Origin: Arthrobacter sp. AL12
Lineage (GTDB): Bacteria > Actinomycetota > Actinomycetes > Actinomycetales > Micrococcaceae
Length of the DNA stretch: 64,000 nucleotides
Direction of reading: 5' to 3'
NCBI RefSeq assembly: GCF_029960645.1
Contig: NZ_JASBQY010000002.1
Span: forward strand, 134,161-198,160
In this document: piece by piece, positions 1-8,209 of the stretch
Numbering within the stretch: the stretch's first letter is position 1
Layout: each line of letters starts with the position of its first letter
Program-made: the position numbers and the translations under genes
The notes under the pieces: generated by a model
Database searches by the model: none
The model's input: the letters and a program-made list of their open reading frames with translations, nothing else
What the model was told of the DNA's origin: nothing

Positions 1-235
1 GCGCCACGCGGATGGGCACAATGGGCCTATGTCCAGCCACTGCGGCCACGGTGGGCATGTCCAGTGGGGGCCGGGCGTCGAGGGAGGGCATGTCCAATCG
101 CGCGCCACGCGGATGGGCACAATGGGCCTATGTCCAGCCACTGCGGCCACGGTGGGGCATGTCCAGCCAAGCGCGTGTGGTTACGTGGGGGCATGTCCAC
201 TGGCAGGGCAGGCGGTGGGGCATGTCCAGCCGGAG
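1..235. repeat. Intergenic GGGCATGTCC repeat cluster
   Basis: Five copies of the 10-mer GGGCATGTCC start at 53, 86, 155, 189 and 218. The related CCTATGTCC occurs at 26-34 and 127-135. A block of about 65 bp beginning GCGCCACGCGGATGGG occurs at 1 and again at 102, differing by one inserted G. Spacing of the core is irregular, so this is not a CRISPR. Open frames across it are repetitive and not credible as protein. A related cluster in the opposite orientation lies at 54725-54931. The left boundary is outside the window. Confidence 0.8.
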
Positions 236-237
236 CC

Positions 238-762
238 TCAGCGCAGCGGGATTCTTGCCCTGACCGGGACCGCTGCGGCGTCGGAGGCTTCGCCTTGCTC
301 GAACTCGGCCCCGGCCGAGCGCAGGAGCACCAGCGCGGCGGCATTGCCCGCTGTCGTGTCGGCCTCCAGCACGGCGGCCCCGGACGCGGCGGCCCGCTCC
401 ATCACCAGGCGCAGGGCCTCCCGTGCGATGCCGTGGCCTCGGAAGCTGCGGCCCAGCCAGATGCCCGTTTCCAGGGAGTCCGGTCCGGTCCGTTGGAGCC
501 GGATGGATCCTGCCAGTTCCCCGTCCGAGCTGATCGCCCAGCTCTTCTGCTGCGCGGGCCCGTCGAGCCCCGCGGCGGCGTGGTGGTACTCGCGGAACCA
601 GCTGATCCGCTCGGAGTTCCAGCCGGAGGCGCTGCCCAGGGGAGGGGTCACCTCGTCCGGGTCGGCGTCCTGGATCGCGACGTTCAGGAGCCGCTCGAGG
701 ACCGGCTCCGTGACGTCTGCGAGCCGGACACCGGCAGGGGACGGCTCAGCCGAGGGGGACAT
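238..762 (-). CDS. GNAT family N-acetyltransferase (RimJ/RimL-like)
   Basis: The 174-residue protein is a single GNAT domain. The acetyl-CoA pyrophosphate-binding motif A is visible as RSFRGHGIA at about 105-113, preceded by the strand SLETGIWLG typical of the RimJ/RimL-like subgroup. The family transfers acetyl groups from acetyl-CoA to amino groups of proteins or small molecules; the substrate cannot be read from the sequence. Its start overlaps the 3' end of the YigZ-family gene by 17 bp on the same strand, so the two are probably co-transcribed and translationally coupled. Its 3' end runs into the intergenic repeat cluster. Confidence 0.85.
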   Translation of the reverse strand: MSPSAEPSPAGVRLADVTEPVLERLLNVAIQDADPDEVTPPLGSASGWNSERISWFREYHHAAAGLDGPAQQKSWAISSDGELAGSIRLQRTGPDSLETGIWLGRSFRGHGIAREALRLVMERAAASGAAVLEADTTAGNAAALVLLRSAGAEFEQGEASDAAAVPVRARIPLR

Positions 763-1447
763 CGATCCACTCCGTTTCTCCAGGCAGCAAGTCGGCGGTT
801 CCGGCGGACAGGGCCGCTACACGTTCCCCCGCCCGGGCCAGACCCGCCGGATCATCCGGCAGGGCAAGCCTCAGGACAGTAGTCTGCGCCTCATAACTGG
901 TTTCGGCCATCACATAGCCCGCGGCGCGCAGCTCGTTCTCCAGCCGCCCGGCCGCCGTGTGCCGGACCGCCACCGCGCAGATCCGCAGCCGGCGGCGCTG
1001 CGCGAGCAGCGCCCGGTCCAGGGCAGCGGAGACGGATACCGAGTAGGCCCGAACCAGTCCGCCGGCGCCGAGCAGGATTCCGCCGAAATAGCGGACGACG
1101 ACGGCCGTCACATCGCTGAGGTCCGTCACACCCGGGGCCGTTTCGCGTTTCAGCAGCGCGTCCAGCATCGGGGCGCCCGCGGTGCCGGACGGCTCGCCGT
1201 CGTCGTTAGCGCGCTGCACAGCGCGGTCGGGACCAAGCACGAACGCGGAGCAGTGATGCCGCGCATCGTGGAATTCCTTGCGCAGCCCGGCGAGGATGGC
1301 GCGGGCCCCCTCCTCGTCCTCGGTGCGGTGCAGCACTGTGATAAAGCGGGAGCGTTTCACTTCGATCTCGTGGCGGAACTCCGGCCCCGCCGCCAGCGTG
1401 GTGTACACGGAGGCCCTGCTCTCGGGGAAATCCGCATCTTCAGCCAC
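746..1447 (-). CDS. YigZ/IMPACT family protein
   Basis: The protein has 233 residues, close to the usual length of bacterial YigZ proteins (UPF0029, N-terminal domain like eukaryotic IMPACT). The signature blocks are NDDGEPSGTAG at about 81-91 and VVRYFGGILLGAGGLVRAY at 117-135. A C-terminal domain follows from about 150. IMPACT relatives act in translation or stress control, but the bacterial role is poorly defined. It is the first gene of a minus-strand pair with the GNAT gene. Its start codon is only 22 bp from the divergent coaE start, so each gene's promoter must reach into the other's 5' region. Confidence 0.88.
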   Translation of the reverse strand: MAEDADFPESRASVYTTLAAGPEFRHEIEVKRSRFITVLHRTEDEEGARAILAGLRKEFHDARHHCSAFVLGPDRAVQRANDDGEPSGTAGAPMLDALLKRETAPGVTDLSDVTAVVVRYFGGILLGAGGLVRAYSVSVSAALDRALLAQRRRLRICAVAVRHTAAGRLENELRAAGYVMAETSYEAQTTVLRLALPDDPAGLARAGERVAALSAGTADLLPGETEWIDVPLG

Positions 1448-1469
1448 CGGATCAGTTTAGTCTGGAGGG

Positions 1470-2747
1470 GTGCTGAAAATCGGGTTGACGGGCGGCATCG
1501 CCTCAGGGAAGTCCGTGGCCGCCGCACGGCTGCGCGAACTCGGGGCCGTGGTGATCGACGCCGATGCCCTGGCCCGTGAGGTCGTGGAACCCGGAACGCC
1601 GGGACTCGCCCAGGTCGTGGCTGCCTTCAGCAAGGCCATCCTGGCGCCCGACGGCGGCCTGGACCGGCCGAAGCTCGGCGCCCTCGTCTTCGGCAACCCG
1701 GAACGCCTCGCCGTGCTCAACGGCATCATCCATCCCCTCGTCAGGGAGCGCGCCGCCGCGCTGGCCGTCGCCGCCCCGAAGGGCGCCGTCGTCGTCCAGG
1801 ACATCCCGCTCCTCGTCGAGACCGGCCAGGGCGCCAACTTCCACCTGGTCGTGGTGGTGGACGCCCCGGACGACGTCCGGGTGCAGCGCATGGTGCAGCA
1901 CCGGCACATGACCGCCGCGGACGCCCGCGCCCGGATGGCCGCCCAGGCCACCAGGGCCGACCGGCTGGCAGCAGCCGACGCCGTCCTGGATAACTCCGGC
2001 GCCAAGGAGGAGCTGCGGGACGCGGTGGACCGGCTCTGGAAGTTCCGGCTGGCACCGTTTGCCGTGAACCTGGCCAGGCACCGCCTCGCACCGCGGACCG
2101 GGGGGCCGGTGCTGGCGCCCGCCAACCCGGACTGGCCCGCGCAGGCCGCCCGGCTTATCGCTCGTCTGCAGGCGGCGGCCGCCGGGGATATCCTCACCCT
2201 GGACCACGTCGGTTCCACGGCCGTCCCCGGACTGCCCGCGAAGGACATCCTGGACCTCCAGCTGGGCGTTATGGACATGGCCGCCGCGGAGCGGATCGGG
2301 CCGCTGCTGGCCGACGCCGGCTTCCCCGCCTGGCCCGGCATCCTCTCCGACAACCCCAAGCCCTCCCGTCCGGACCCGTCGGACTGGCCGAAGCGGCTGC
2401 ACGGCAACGCGGACCCCGGCCGGACGGTCAACCTCCACGTCCGCGCCGTGGGTTCCCCGGGCTGGCGCTTTGCGCTCTGCTTCCGGGACTGGCTGCGCGA
2501 CGACGAGGCCGCGCGGACCGACTACCTGGCCGAGAAGCGCCGGGTCGCCAAGCTGCACGGCGTGGACAAATCCACCGCGCGCTACGCCGCCGACAAGGAA
2601 GCCTGGTTCGCCGGGCAGGCGGCCCCCCGGATGGAGGCGTGGGTGCAGCGCACCGGCTGGCACCCGCCGTCGTACCACAGCCCCGGGCCAGGGGACGCTC
2701 CGGGGACCGACCCGGAGAGGGGCCCGCGCGGTACCGCCCAAAGCTGA
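1470..2747 (+). CDS. coaE: Dephospho-CoA kinase fused to a GrpB (UPF0157) domain
   Basis: The 425-residue protein has two domains. Residues 1-200 are dephospho-CoA kinase, with P-loop GGIASGKS at 8-15 and the [10 protein letters not shown] substrate segment near 30; this enzyme performs the last step of CoA synthesis. Residues from about 218 to 390 are a GrpB/UPF0157 nucleotidyltransferase-like domain with [18 protein letters not shown] at 246-263. The fusion is common in Actinobacteria, although the GrpB role is unknown. The start is GTG at 1470, needed to keep the canonical MLKIGLTGG start. The only Shine-Dalgarno-like GGAGG (1464-1468) lies just 1 nt upstream, which is too close to work normally. 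uvrB follows 40 bp downstream. Confidence 0.93.
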   Translation: MLKIGLTGGIASGKSVAAARLRELGAVVIDADALAREVVEPGTPGLAQVVAAFSKAILAPDGGLDRPKLGALVFGNPERLAVLNGIIHPLVRERAAALAVAAPKGAVVVQDIPLLVETGQGANFHLVVVVDAPDDVRVQRMVQHRHMTAADARARMAAQATRADRLAAADAVLDNSGAKEELRDAVDRLWKFRLAPFAVNLARHRLAPRTGGPVLAPANPDWPAQAARLIARLQAAAAGDILTLDHVGSTAVPGLPAKDILDLQLGVMDMAAAERIGPLLADAGFPAWPGILSDNPKPSRPDPSDWPKRLHGNADPGRTVNLHVRAVGSPGWRFALCFRDWLRDDEAARTDYLAEKRRVAKLHGVDKSTARYAADKEAWFAGQAAPRMEAWVQRTGWHPPSYHSPGPGDAPGTDPERGPRGTAQS

Positions 2748-2775
2748 ATCCGGGCTCAGTGTCGGGGGCCGGCGG

Positions 2776-2781
2776 TAGATT
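2776..2781 (+). promoter_or_regulatory. uvrB -10 element (leaderless promoter)
   Basis: TAGATT at 2776-2781 is followed by 6 nt and then the uvrB ATG at 2788. There is no Shine-Dalgarno sequence, so transcription probably begins at or beside the start codon. No clear -35 hexamer and no TCGAA-type LexA half site is visible in the 40-bp gap after coaE. Confidence 0.6.
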
Positions 2782-2787
2782 AGATGC

Positions 2788-4869
2788 ATGAGTCTTGCGC
2801 AGCAGATCAACCGTGTCGTGGCGCCCTTCGAGGTCATCAGCGAATTCCAGCCGGCCGGTGACCAGCCGGCCGCGATCGCGGAACTGACCGAGCGGATCAA
2901 GAACGGCGAGAAGGACGTGGTGCTGCTCGGTGCCACCGGTACCGGCAAGAGCGCGACGACGGCGTGGCTGATCGAGCAGGTCCAGCGGCCCACCCTGGTG
3001 ATGGTGCAGAACAAGACCCTCGCCGCGCAGCTCGTCAACGAATTCCGCGAGCTGCTGCCCAACAACGCCGTCGAGTACTTCGTCTCCTACTACGACTACT
3101 ACCAGCCGGAAGCGTACGTGGCGCAGACGGACACTTTCATCGAGAAGGACTCCTCCGTCAACGAGGAAGTCGAACGGCTCCGGCACTCCGCCACCAACGC
3201 GCTGCTGACCCGCCGTGACGTAATCGTCGTGGCCACCGTGTCCTGCATCTACGGCCTGGGCACCCCGGAGGAATACATTGCCGGCATGGTGACGCTCCGC
3301 AAGGGAGCCCAGATGAACCGGGACGATCTGCTCCGCAAATTCGTCTCCATGCAATACGCCCGCAACGACATGGACTTCCACCGCGGCACGTTCCGGGTCC
3401 GCGGCGACACCGTGGAAATCATTCCGATGTACGAGGAGCTGGCGATCCGGGTCGAGTTCTTCGGCGACGAGATCGAGAACATCTACACGCTGCACCCGCT
3501 CACCGGGGAGATCATCCGGGATGAGACCGAGATGTACGTATTCCCGGCCTCGCACTACGTGGCCGGTCCGGAACGCATGGGCCGGGCGATCAAAAGGATC
3601 GAAGACGAACTCGCCGAGCGGCTCAAGGTCCTGGAGAGCCAGAACAAGCTCGTGGAGGCGCAACGCCTCCGGATGCGCACTACCTATGACCTGGAAATGA
3701 TGCAGCAGATGGGCTTCTGCAACGGCATCGAGAACTACTCAAGTCACATCGACGCCCGCGCCCGCGGGACCGCGCCGCACTGCCTGATCGACTACTTCCC
3801 GGACGACTTCCTGCTGGTGATTGACGAATCACACGTCACCGTGCCGCAGATCGGCGCCATGTATGAGGGCGACATGTCGCGAAAGCGGAACCTCGTGGAC
3901 CACGGCTTCCGGCTGCCCTCCGCGATGGACAACCGGCCGCTGAAGTGGGACGAGTTCCAGGACCGCGTGGGACAGACCGTCTACCTGTCCGCCACGCCGG
4001 GCAAGTATGAGCTCGGCAAGGCTGACGGCTTCGTCCAGCAGATCATCCGGCCCACCGGACTGATCGACCCCGAGATCGTGGTCAAGCCAACCAAGGGCCA
4101 GATCGATGACCTGCTCGGTGAAATCAGGACCCGCACGGCCAAGAACGAGCGCGTCCTGGTCACCACCCTGACCAAACGGATGGCCGAGGACCTCACTGAC
4201 TACCTGCTCGGCCACGGCGTGAAAGTGGAATACCTGCACTCGGACGTGGACACCCTGCGCCGGGTGGAACTGCTCCGCGAGCTCCGGATGGGCGTCTTCG
4301 ACGTGCTGGTGGGCATCAACCTGCTCCGCGAAGGCCTGGACCTGCCCGAGGTGTCGCTCGTCAGCATCCTGGACGCGGATAAGGAGGGCTTCCTGCGCTC
4401 GTCCACCTCGCTGATCCAGACCATCGGCCGTGCAGCCCGCAACGTCTCCGGCCAGGTGCACATGTACGCGGACCGGATCACCGATTCCATGGCCCACGCC
4501 ATCGACGAGACCAACCGGCGCCGCGCGATCCAGGTCGCCTACAACACCGAAAAGGGCATCGACCCGCAGCCGCTGCGGAAGAAGATCGCAGACATCACGG
4601 ACCAGATCGCCAAGGAGGACGCCGACACCCGCGAACTCCTCGCCAACGCGGGCAAGGCCCGCGGCAAGGGCAAGGGTTCGGACAGGATCCGCGCGGACGG
4701 CCTCGCGGCCGCACCGGCCGAGGACCTGGTGGGGTTGATCGAGCAGCTCACCGAACAGATGCACTCCGCCGCCGGGGAGCTCCAGTTCGAGCTCGCCGCA
4801 CGGCTCCGCGACGAGGTGGGGGAGCTGAAGAAGGAACTGCGCCAGATGCAGGCCGCGGGGCACGCTTAG
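2788..4869 (+). CDS. uvrB: Excinuclease ABC subunit B
   Basis: The 693-residue UvrB helicase is damage-verifying and is loaded by UvrA; it recruits UvrC for incision. Visible features are the Walker A GATGTGKS near residue 48, the beta-hairpin region with [10 protein letters not shown] at about 101-110, the helicase block QTIGRAARN near 540, and a C-terminal UVR coiled-coil domain ([19 protein letters not shown]) that binds UvrC. The length is normal. The ATG at 2788 lacks a Shine-Dalgarno sequence and lies 6 nt after a -10 box. The gene is followed within 20 bp by the promoter and riboswitch of the TerC gene. Confidence 0.98.
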   Translation: MSLAQQINRVVAPFEVISEFQPAGDQPAAIAELTERIKNGEKDVVLLGATGTGKSATTAWLIEQVQRPTLVMVQNKTLAAQLVNEFRELLPNNAVEYFVSYYDYYQPEAYVAQTDTFIEKDSSVNEEVERLRHSATNALLTRRDVIVVATVSCIYGLGTPEEYIAGMVTLRKGAQMNRDDLLRKFVSMQYARNDMDFHRGTFRVRGDTVEIIPMYEELAIRVEFFGDEIENIYTLHPLTGEIIRDETEMYVFPASHYVAGPERMGRAIKRIEDELAERLKVLESQNKLVEAQRLRMRTTYDLEMMQQMGFCNGIENYSSHIDARARGTAPHCLIDYFPDDFLLVIDESHVTVPQIGAMYEGDMSRKRNLVDHGFRLPSAMDNRPLKWDEFQDRVGQTVYLSATPGKYELGKADGFVQQIIRPTGLIDPEIVVKPTKGQIDDLLGEIRTRTAKNERVLVTTLTKRMAEDLTDYLLGHGVKVEYLHSDVDTLRRVELLRELRMGVFDVLVGINLLREGLDLPEVSLVSILDADKEGFLRSSTSLIQTIGRAARNVSGQVHMYADRITDSMAHAIDETNRRRAIQVAYNTEKGIDPQPLRKKIADITDQIAKEDADTRELLANAGKARGKGKGSDRIRADGLAAAPAEDLVGLIEQLTEQMHSAAGELQFELAARLRDEVGELKKELRQMQAAGHA

Positions 4870-4871
4870 GG

Positions 4872-4877
4872 TAGGGT
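4872..4877 (+). promoter_or_regulatory. -10 box of the riboswitch-terC transcript
   Basis: TAGGGT at 4872-4877 lies 9 nt before the start of the conserved riboswitch sequence, which fits a start site near 4884. A second TAGGGT overlaps at 4867-4872. No convincing -35 was found. Confidence 0.5.
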
Positions 4878-4886
4878 TGGGCGGAC

Positions 4887-5014
4887 GTAGGGGAGTATCC
4901 CAAGCGCTACGATCGTCAACACGCACGGCACAGATGCCCTGCCGGGCGCAGCGGGCAGCCAAGCAGAACCGGTTTCGTCAGTACCGGACACTCAGGCAAG
5001 TCGGAGAGACTTAC
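4887..5014 (+). ncRNA. yybP-ykoY (Mn2+) riboswitch candidate
   Basis: The leader between uvrB and terC carries the hallmarks of the yybP-ykoY family. GTAGGGGAGTA starts at 4887 (5' side of P1 plus the conserved GGGGAGTA loop). CGCTACG at about 4905-4911 and GTCAACACG at about 4914-4922 follow. The leader ends GAGACTTAC at 5006-5014, whose CTTAC can pair with GTAGG of the 5' end. A CCGG-rich helix fills the centre. The family senses Mn2+ and typically controls TerC-type and other Mn exporters, which matches the downstream gene. The identification is by motif recognition, not covariance search. Confidence 0.75.
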
Positions 5015-5047
5015 ACCGCACAGTCACACCCTGCGAAAGGTATCTTC

Positions 5048-6076
5048 GTGCCCGAACTTCCCGTCTGGTTTGAGATCGGCTCCTTCGTCGTTCTCGGCAT
5101 CATCCTTGCCATCGACCTGCTGCTGGTCCTCAAACGTCCGCACGAGCCCTCCATGAAGGAAGCCGGCCTGTGGGTGTCCTTCTACATTGCCCTTGCCTTG
5201 GTCTTCGCCGGTGCCATGTTCGCCTTCACCGGCCCGGAATACGGCGGCCAGTTCATCGCCGGCTGGGTGACGGAGTACAGCCTCAGCATCGACAATCTTT
5301 TTGTCTTCATCATCATCATGGCCCGCTTCTCGGTACCCCGTAAGTACCAGCAGGAAGTCCTCATGGTCGGCATCATCATCGCGCTGGTCCTCCGCGGCAT
5401 CTTCATCCTCCTCGGCGCCGTCGTGATCGAACAGTTCAGCTGGGTCTTCTACATCTTCGGTGTCTTCCTGCTCTGGACCGCGTGGAAGCAGGCCCAGGAC
5501 GGCGGTGAGGACGAGGAGGACAAGGAAAACCCGCTCATCGCCCGGATCCGCAAGGTCCTGCCGATGTCGGAGAAGTTCGACGGCGGCAAGCTCCGCACCG
5601 TGGTCGACGGCAAGAAGGTCTTCACCCCGATGCTGATCGTCTTCGTCACCATCGGCCTGACGGACCTGCTGTTCGCGGTGGACTCCATCCCGGCCATCTT
5701 CGGCCTAACCCAGAGCGCGTTCATCGTGTTCACCGCCAACATCTTCGCCCTGATGGGCCTGCGGCAGCTGTACTTCCTGCTCGGCGGCCTGATGACCCGC
5801 CTGATCTACCTCAAGCACGCACTCTCGGTGATCCTCGCGTTCATCGGCGTGAAGCTGGTCCTGCACGCCATGCACGTCAACGAGGTGCCCTTCATCAACG
5901 GCGGCCAGCACATCGAGTGGGCCCCCGAGATCCCGACGTACGTCTCGCTCGGCGTGATCGTGGGCACCATCATCGTCGCCGTGATCGCAAGCCTGGTCAG
6001 CTCCAAGGTCACGCAGTCGAAGCTCGATGCCCGGCTCGAAGAGGACTCCCGCAAGAGCCTGACCGACGCCGAATAG
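5048..6076 (+). CDS. TerC/Alx family integral membrane protein, probable Mn exporter
   Basis: The 342-residue protein has several hydrophobic segments and the TerC signature with acidic intramembrane motifs (LAIDLLLVLK near residue 20, SLSIDNLFVF near 80, LLFAVDSIPAIF near 200). A hydrophilic loop rich in Glu/Asp/Lys lies near 140-160. Alx/TerC relatives export Mn2+, and the riboswitch candidate in the leader supports that role; tellurite resistance is not implied. The GTG start at 5048 has GAAAGG at 5035-5040, spaced 7 nt. A longer in-frame opening back to 4877 would translate the riboswitch and is rejected. The gene ends in a terminator hairpin 5 nt after the stop. Confidence 0.93.
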   Translation: MPELPVWFEIGSFVVLGIILAIDLLLVLKRPHEPSMKEAGLWVSFYIALALVFAGAMFAFTGPEYGGQFIAGWVTEYSLSIDNLFVFIIIMARFSVPRKYQQEVLMVGIIIALVLRGIFILLGAVVIEQFSWVFYIFGVFLLWTAWKQAQDGGEDEEDKENPLIARIRKVLPMSEKFDGGKLRTVVDGKKVFTPMLIVFVTIGLTDLLFAVDSIPAIFGLTQSAFIVFTANIFALMGLRQLYFLLGGLMTRLIYLKHALSVILAFIGVKLVLHAMHVNEVPFINGGQHIEWAPEIPTYVSLGVIVGTIIVAVIASLVSSKVTQSKLDARLEEDSRKSLTDAE

Positions 6077-6080
6077 CACT

Positions 6081-6114
6081 CACGGTTCGGCTAGGCCCGG
6101 ACCGTGAAAATTTT
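6081..6114 (+). terminator. Intrinsic terminator of terC
   Basis: The stem CACGGTTCGG (6081-6090) pairs with CCGGACCGTG (6097-6106), 10 bp counting one G-U, with a 6-nt loop. It is followed by AAAATTTT ending at 6114. It begins 5 nt after the terC stop. Confidence 0.8.
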
Positions 6115-6132
6115 CGACGCTGCAGCAGTCAA

Positions 6133-6173
6133 CGGTACGCCGCTGGACCCGCAACGGGTCCAGCGACGTACCG
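6133..6173. repeat. Near-perfect 19-bp hairpin downstream of terC
   Basis: CGGTACG-c-CGCTGGACCCG (6133-6151) is the inverse of CGGGTCCAGCG-a-CGTACCG (6155-6173), 18 of 19 pairs with a 3-nt loop. It has no T-run. It may be a back-up terminator or a remnant of the event that broke the neighbouring genes. Confidence 0.75.
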
Positions 6174-6310
6174 TCTGGGTGCTCAGCAGCGCTCAGCTCC
6201 TCAGCGGCGTCGGCAGCGGCGCCAGCCTGCCCGTGGGTTCGCTGCTGGCCGTCCAGCCCTCCGGCTCGACCGCCTGGGCCGGCTCGGTCACCACCGTGAT
6301 GACCCTCGAG
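6149..6310 (+). pseudogene. N-terminal fragment of an MFS transporter
   Basis: The plus-strand frame encodes VQRRTVWVLSSAQLLSGVGS and continues through a second hydrophobic stretch ending near TTVMTL (about 50 residues in all). This resembles the first membrane-segment pair of a major facilitator superfamily transporter, with the Arg-rich cytoplasmic start. Similarity stops at about 6305, after which the same frame enters a topoisomerase IB-like segment. No other membrane segments exist downstream, so it cannot make a transporter. Upstream of VQRR the frame runs through the terC terminator region, so there is no credible start or promoter. Confidence 0.65.
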
Positions 6311-6324
6311 AGCACTCTCCCCGA

Positions 6325-6612
6325 TCGTCCTCTGGACCGTCCCAACGGGCACATCCAGGTCAGGGGCGTCGACGGCACCGGACAGCGCCAGTACCTATAC
6401 CACTCCCGGTGCCGGGAGCTGAAGGACCGCGAGAAGTTCGAATGCGTCCTCGCCTCGGCGTCCGGGTGGACGGGCGGGACGACTTCGCGGGACCGGCGCG
6501 GCCCCCACTTCACCGCGAAGGATTTACGCACCTGGCCGGGAACGGTGACCGCCGCGGGTGCGGGATGGCCGTGGGCGGTGCGCCGGCTCCGCAGGGACGT
6601 GAGGCCCCGTGC
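6325..6612 (+). pseudogene. Internally deleted bacterial DNA topoisomerase IB fragment
   Basis: In the same frame as the MFS fragment, the translation contains NGHIQVRGVDGTGQRQYLYH, then RDREKFE-type sequence, which is the N-terminal signature of bacterial/poxvirus-type topoisomerase IB. About 25 residues later it contains FTAKDLRTWPGTVTAA, matching the catalytic-domain block that normally reads TAKDFRTWHGTV. In an intact enzyme (about 330-350 residues) these blocks are separated by more than 100 residues, so a large internal deletion has occurred. The catalytic Tyr region is absent. The His of the RTWHGT block is Pro. It is a relic, fused by deletion to the MFS fragment. Confidence 0.7.
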
Positions 6613-7848
6613 TCAGGACAGCCCGACGTAGGTAGCCGAGTATCCGAAGCCGACGACGTCGTCGCGGCCGTCTCCGTTGACGTCCCCGAGCAGGCGGGGG
6701 AACCGTGCCGGGTCCCAGCCGGCCGCCCGGCCGAAGGAGGTGGACTTCAGCTCCGGCCCGACCAGGAAGTTGTCGTCCCCGTAGGCCACGAGCACGCCCG
6801 CGTTGCCGAAGCCGACCACGTCCAGGATCCCGTCGCCGTTGATGTCCCCCAGCTTCCGGGGGTGCCGGTCGACGCGCCACCCCTGGGCGTACCCGAAGTC
6901 GGCGAGCTCGACGGTGACCGGGAGGTACTTCGGCTCGCCCGGGGCGAAGGCCCGGGAGTAGGCGGCGAGCACGCCCGCGTTGCCGAAGCCAACGACGTCC
7001 GGGATCCCGTCGCCGTTGATGTCCCCTATCTCCCGGGGGTGCCGGTCGACGCGCCACCCCTGGGCGTACCCGAAGTCGCGGATCTCCAGCGCGGGCTGGG
7101 TGAACGTGTCCCCGAGCTCCGAGAAGTAGGAGACGTACGTGCCGGCGTCACCGAAGCCGACGATGTCTGCCGTGCCGTTGCCGTCCATGTCGGCGAGCAT
7201 CCGCGGGTGCTTGTCGACCCGCCAGCCGCGGTCCCAGCCGTAGTTGTCGATCCGCTTGCCGGTGCCGTCGAAGGTGCGGTCCGCCCGGCCGTGGGAGATG
7301 GTCACGCCGGAGTACCCGAAGCCGACGATGTCCGCCGTTCCGTTCCCGGAGAGGTCGGCCAGCTCGCGGACGTGCTGGTCGACCCGCCAGCCCTGGTTCC
7401 AGCCGAATTCGCGGACCTTGAGCTGCGGAGCGGTGAAGCTGCCGTCGGGCTGCGCGTAGGAGACGATCACGCCGGCGTTGCCGAATCCGACGATATCGGC
7501 GCGGCCGTCGCCGTCGACGTCGGCGACCCTCCGCGGGTGCCGGTCGATGCGCCAGCCCTGCGCGGTGCCGAAGTCGCTGACCTTCAGCACCGGCGCGGCG
7601 AAGGTGCCGTTGGCCTGGCCGAGGGCGACGAAGACACCGGCGTCGCCGAAGGCCACGACGTCGGCGCGGCCGTCCCCGTTAACGTCTGCGAGCTCTCGCA
7701 CGTGCTGGTCGACCCGCCAGCCGTCGACGTAGGAGAGGAACGGCTGGGTGGACACCGCGTGGGCCGGTCCGGCGAGGGCGATGCCGGTGGTGGCCAGCGC
7801 GGCCGCGGAGAGCCCGGTGAGCAGCCGGGCTGTCGGTGAGCGTTTCAT
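6613..7848 (-). CDS. Secreted seven-repeat VCBS/FG-GAP protein
   Basis: The 411-residue protein begins with a Sec signal peptide (MKRSPTAR, hydrophobic core, AHA cleavage site at 29-31). It then consists of seven repeats of about 50 residues with the pattern GWRVDxHxRxLxD-x-NGDGxxDVVGFGxAGV. Each repeat carries a DxDGDGxxD-like calcium-binding loop, as in FG-GAP/VCBS beta-propeller blades (integrin alpha-like). Repeats 5 and 6 are nearly identical. No catalytic domain is attached, so an extracellular binding or adhesive role is inferred. The ATG at 7848 has GGAG 8 nt upstream on the coding strand. An upstream in-frame extension to 8190 lacks a signal peptide and is rejected. The gene borders the relic region. 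Confidence 0.85.
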   Translation of the reverse strand: MKRSPTARLLTGLSAAALATTGIALAGPAHAVSTQPFLSYVDGWRVDQHVRELADVNGDGRADVVAFGDAGVFVALGQANGTFAAPVLKVSDFGTAQGWRIDRHPRRVADVDGDGRADIVGFGNAGVIVSYAQPDGSFTAPQLKVREFGWNQGWRVDQHVRELADLSGNGTADIVGFGYSGVTISHGRADRTFDGTGKRIDNYGWDRGWRVDKHPRMLADMDGNGTADIVGFGDAGTYVSYFSELGDTFTQPALEIRDFGYAQGWRVDRHPREIGDINGDGIPDVVGFGNAGVLAAYSRAFAPGEPKYLPVTVELADFGYAQGWRVDRHPRKLGDINGDGILDVVGFGNAGVLVAYGDDNFLVGPELKSTSFGRAAGWDPARFPRLLGDVNGDGRDDVVGFGYSATYVGLS

Positions 7849-8209
7849 GGTTGAAACTCCAAGTTCCGAAGAGCGGGGAACTCTGTCCGGATCGCCGGAC
7901 GGCGGGTGAGACGCCGATCGGTCCGACCGACCGGAGACTTGCCGTGGGCTCGGAGGGGGTCCCGGGACCGTGGTCCACCGGTGACCGACTCCCGCCGAGC
8001 GGACGGAACTGCTGGTGGGACCAGTGTAGAGCCGTTCGCATGCAATCGGTAAGTGTTCTCCGGACCGTGCCGGCCGAGGACGCCCAGCAGCAGGACCGCC
8101 TGACCGAGGCGGGTCAGGCGTCACACCAGACAGATCAACACCAAGCCTGCCAGCGGGTACCAGACCTGCGTGCATGCGGGTCCCGGGCACCGAAAGGGGC
8201 CGGCCCGGG
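7849..8209. other. Upstream region of the VCBS gene (361 bp)
   Basis: No gene was found here. On the minus strand a -10-like TACACT (plus-strand AGTGTA, 8023-8028) would give a 5' leader of about 165 nt for the VCBS gene. The leader contains short palindromes such as GTCCGG-CGAT-CCGGAC. A 9-bp inverted repeat lies at 8097-8120. The promoter call is weak because no good -35 is present. Confidence 0.4.
8097..8120 (-). terminator. Hairpin 3' of the iminopeptidase gene
   Basis: CGCCTGACC (8097-8105) and GGTCAGGCG (8112-8120) form a perfect 9-bp stem with a 6-nt loop, about 90 nt past the stop of the minus-strand hydrolase gene and upstream of the VCBS promoter region. There is no T-run, so termination is inferred only. 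Confidence 0.45.

Noticed and set aside
1..235. CRISPR array
   Set aside because: The 10-mer repeats are short and irregularly spaced (33, 69, 34, 29 bp), and no cas gene is in the window.
2748..2787. LexA box upstream of uvrB
   Set aside because: No TCGAA/TTCGA half sites occur in the gap.
4877..5047. N-terminal extension of the TerC protein
   Set aside because: It would translate the riboswitch candidate. The GTG at 5048 has a proper ribosome-binding site and matches the family start.
5048..6076. Tellurite-resistance gene
   Set aside because: The TerC name is historical. There is no other ter gene nearby, and the riboswitch candidate points to Mn2+.
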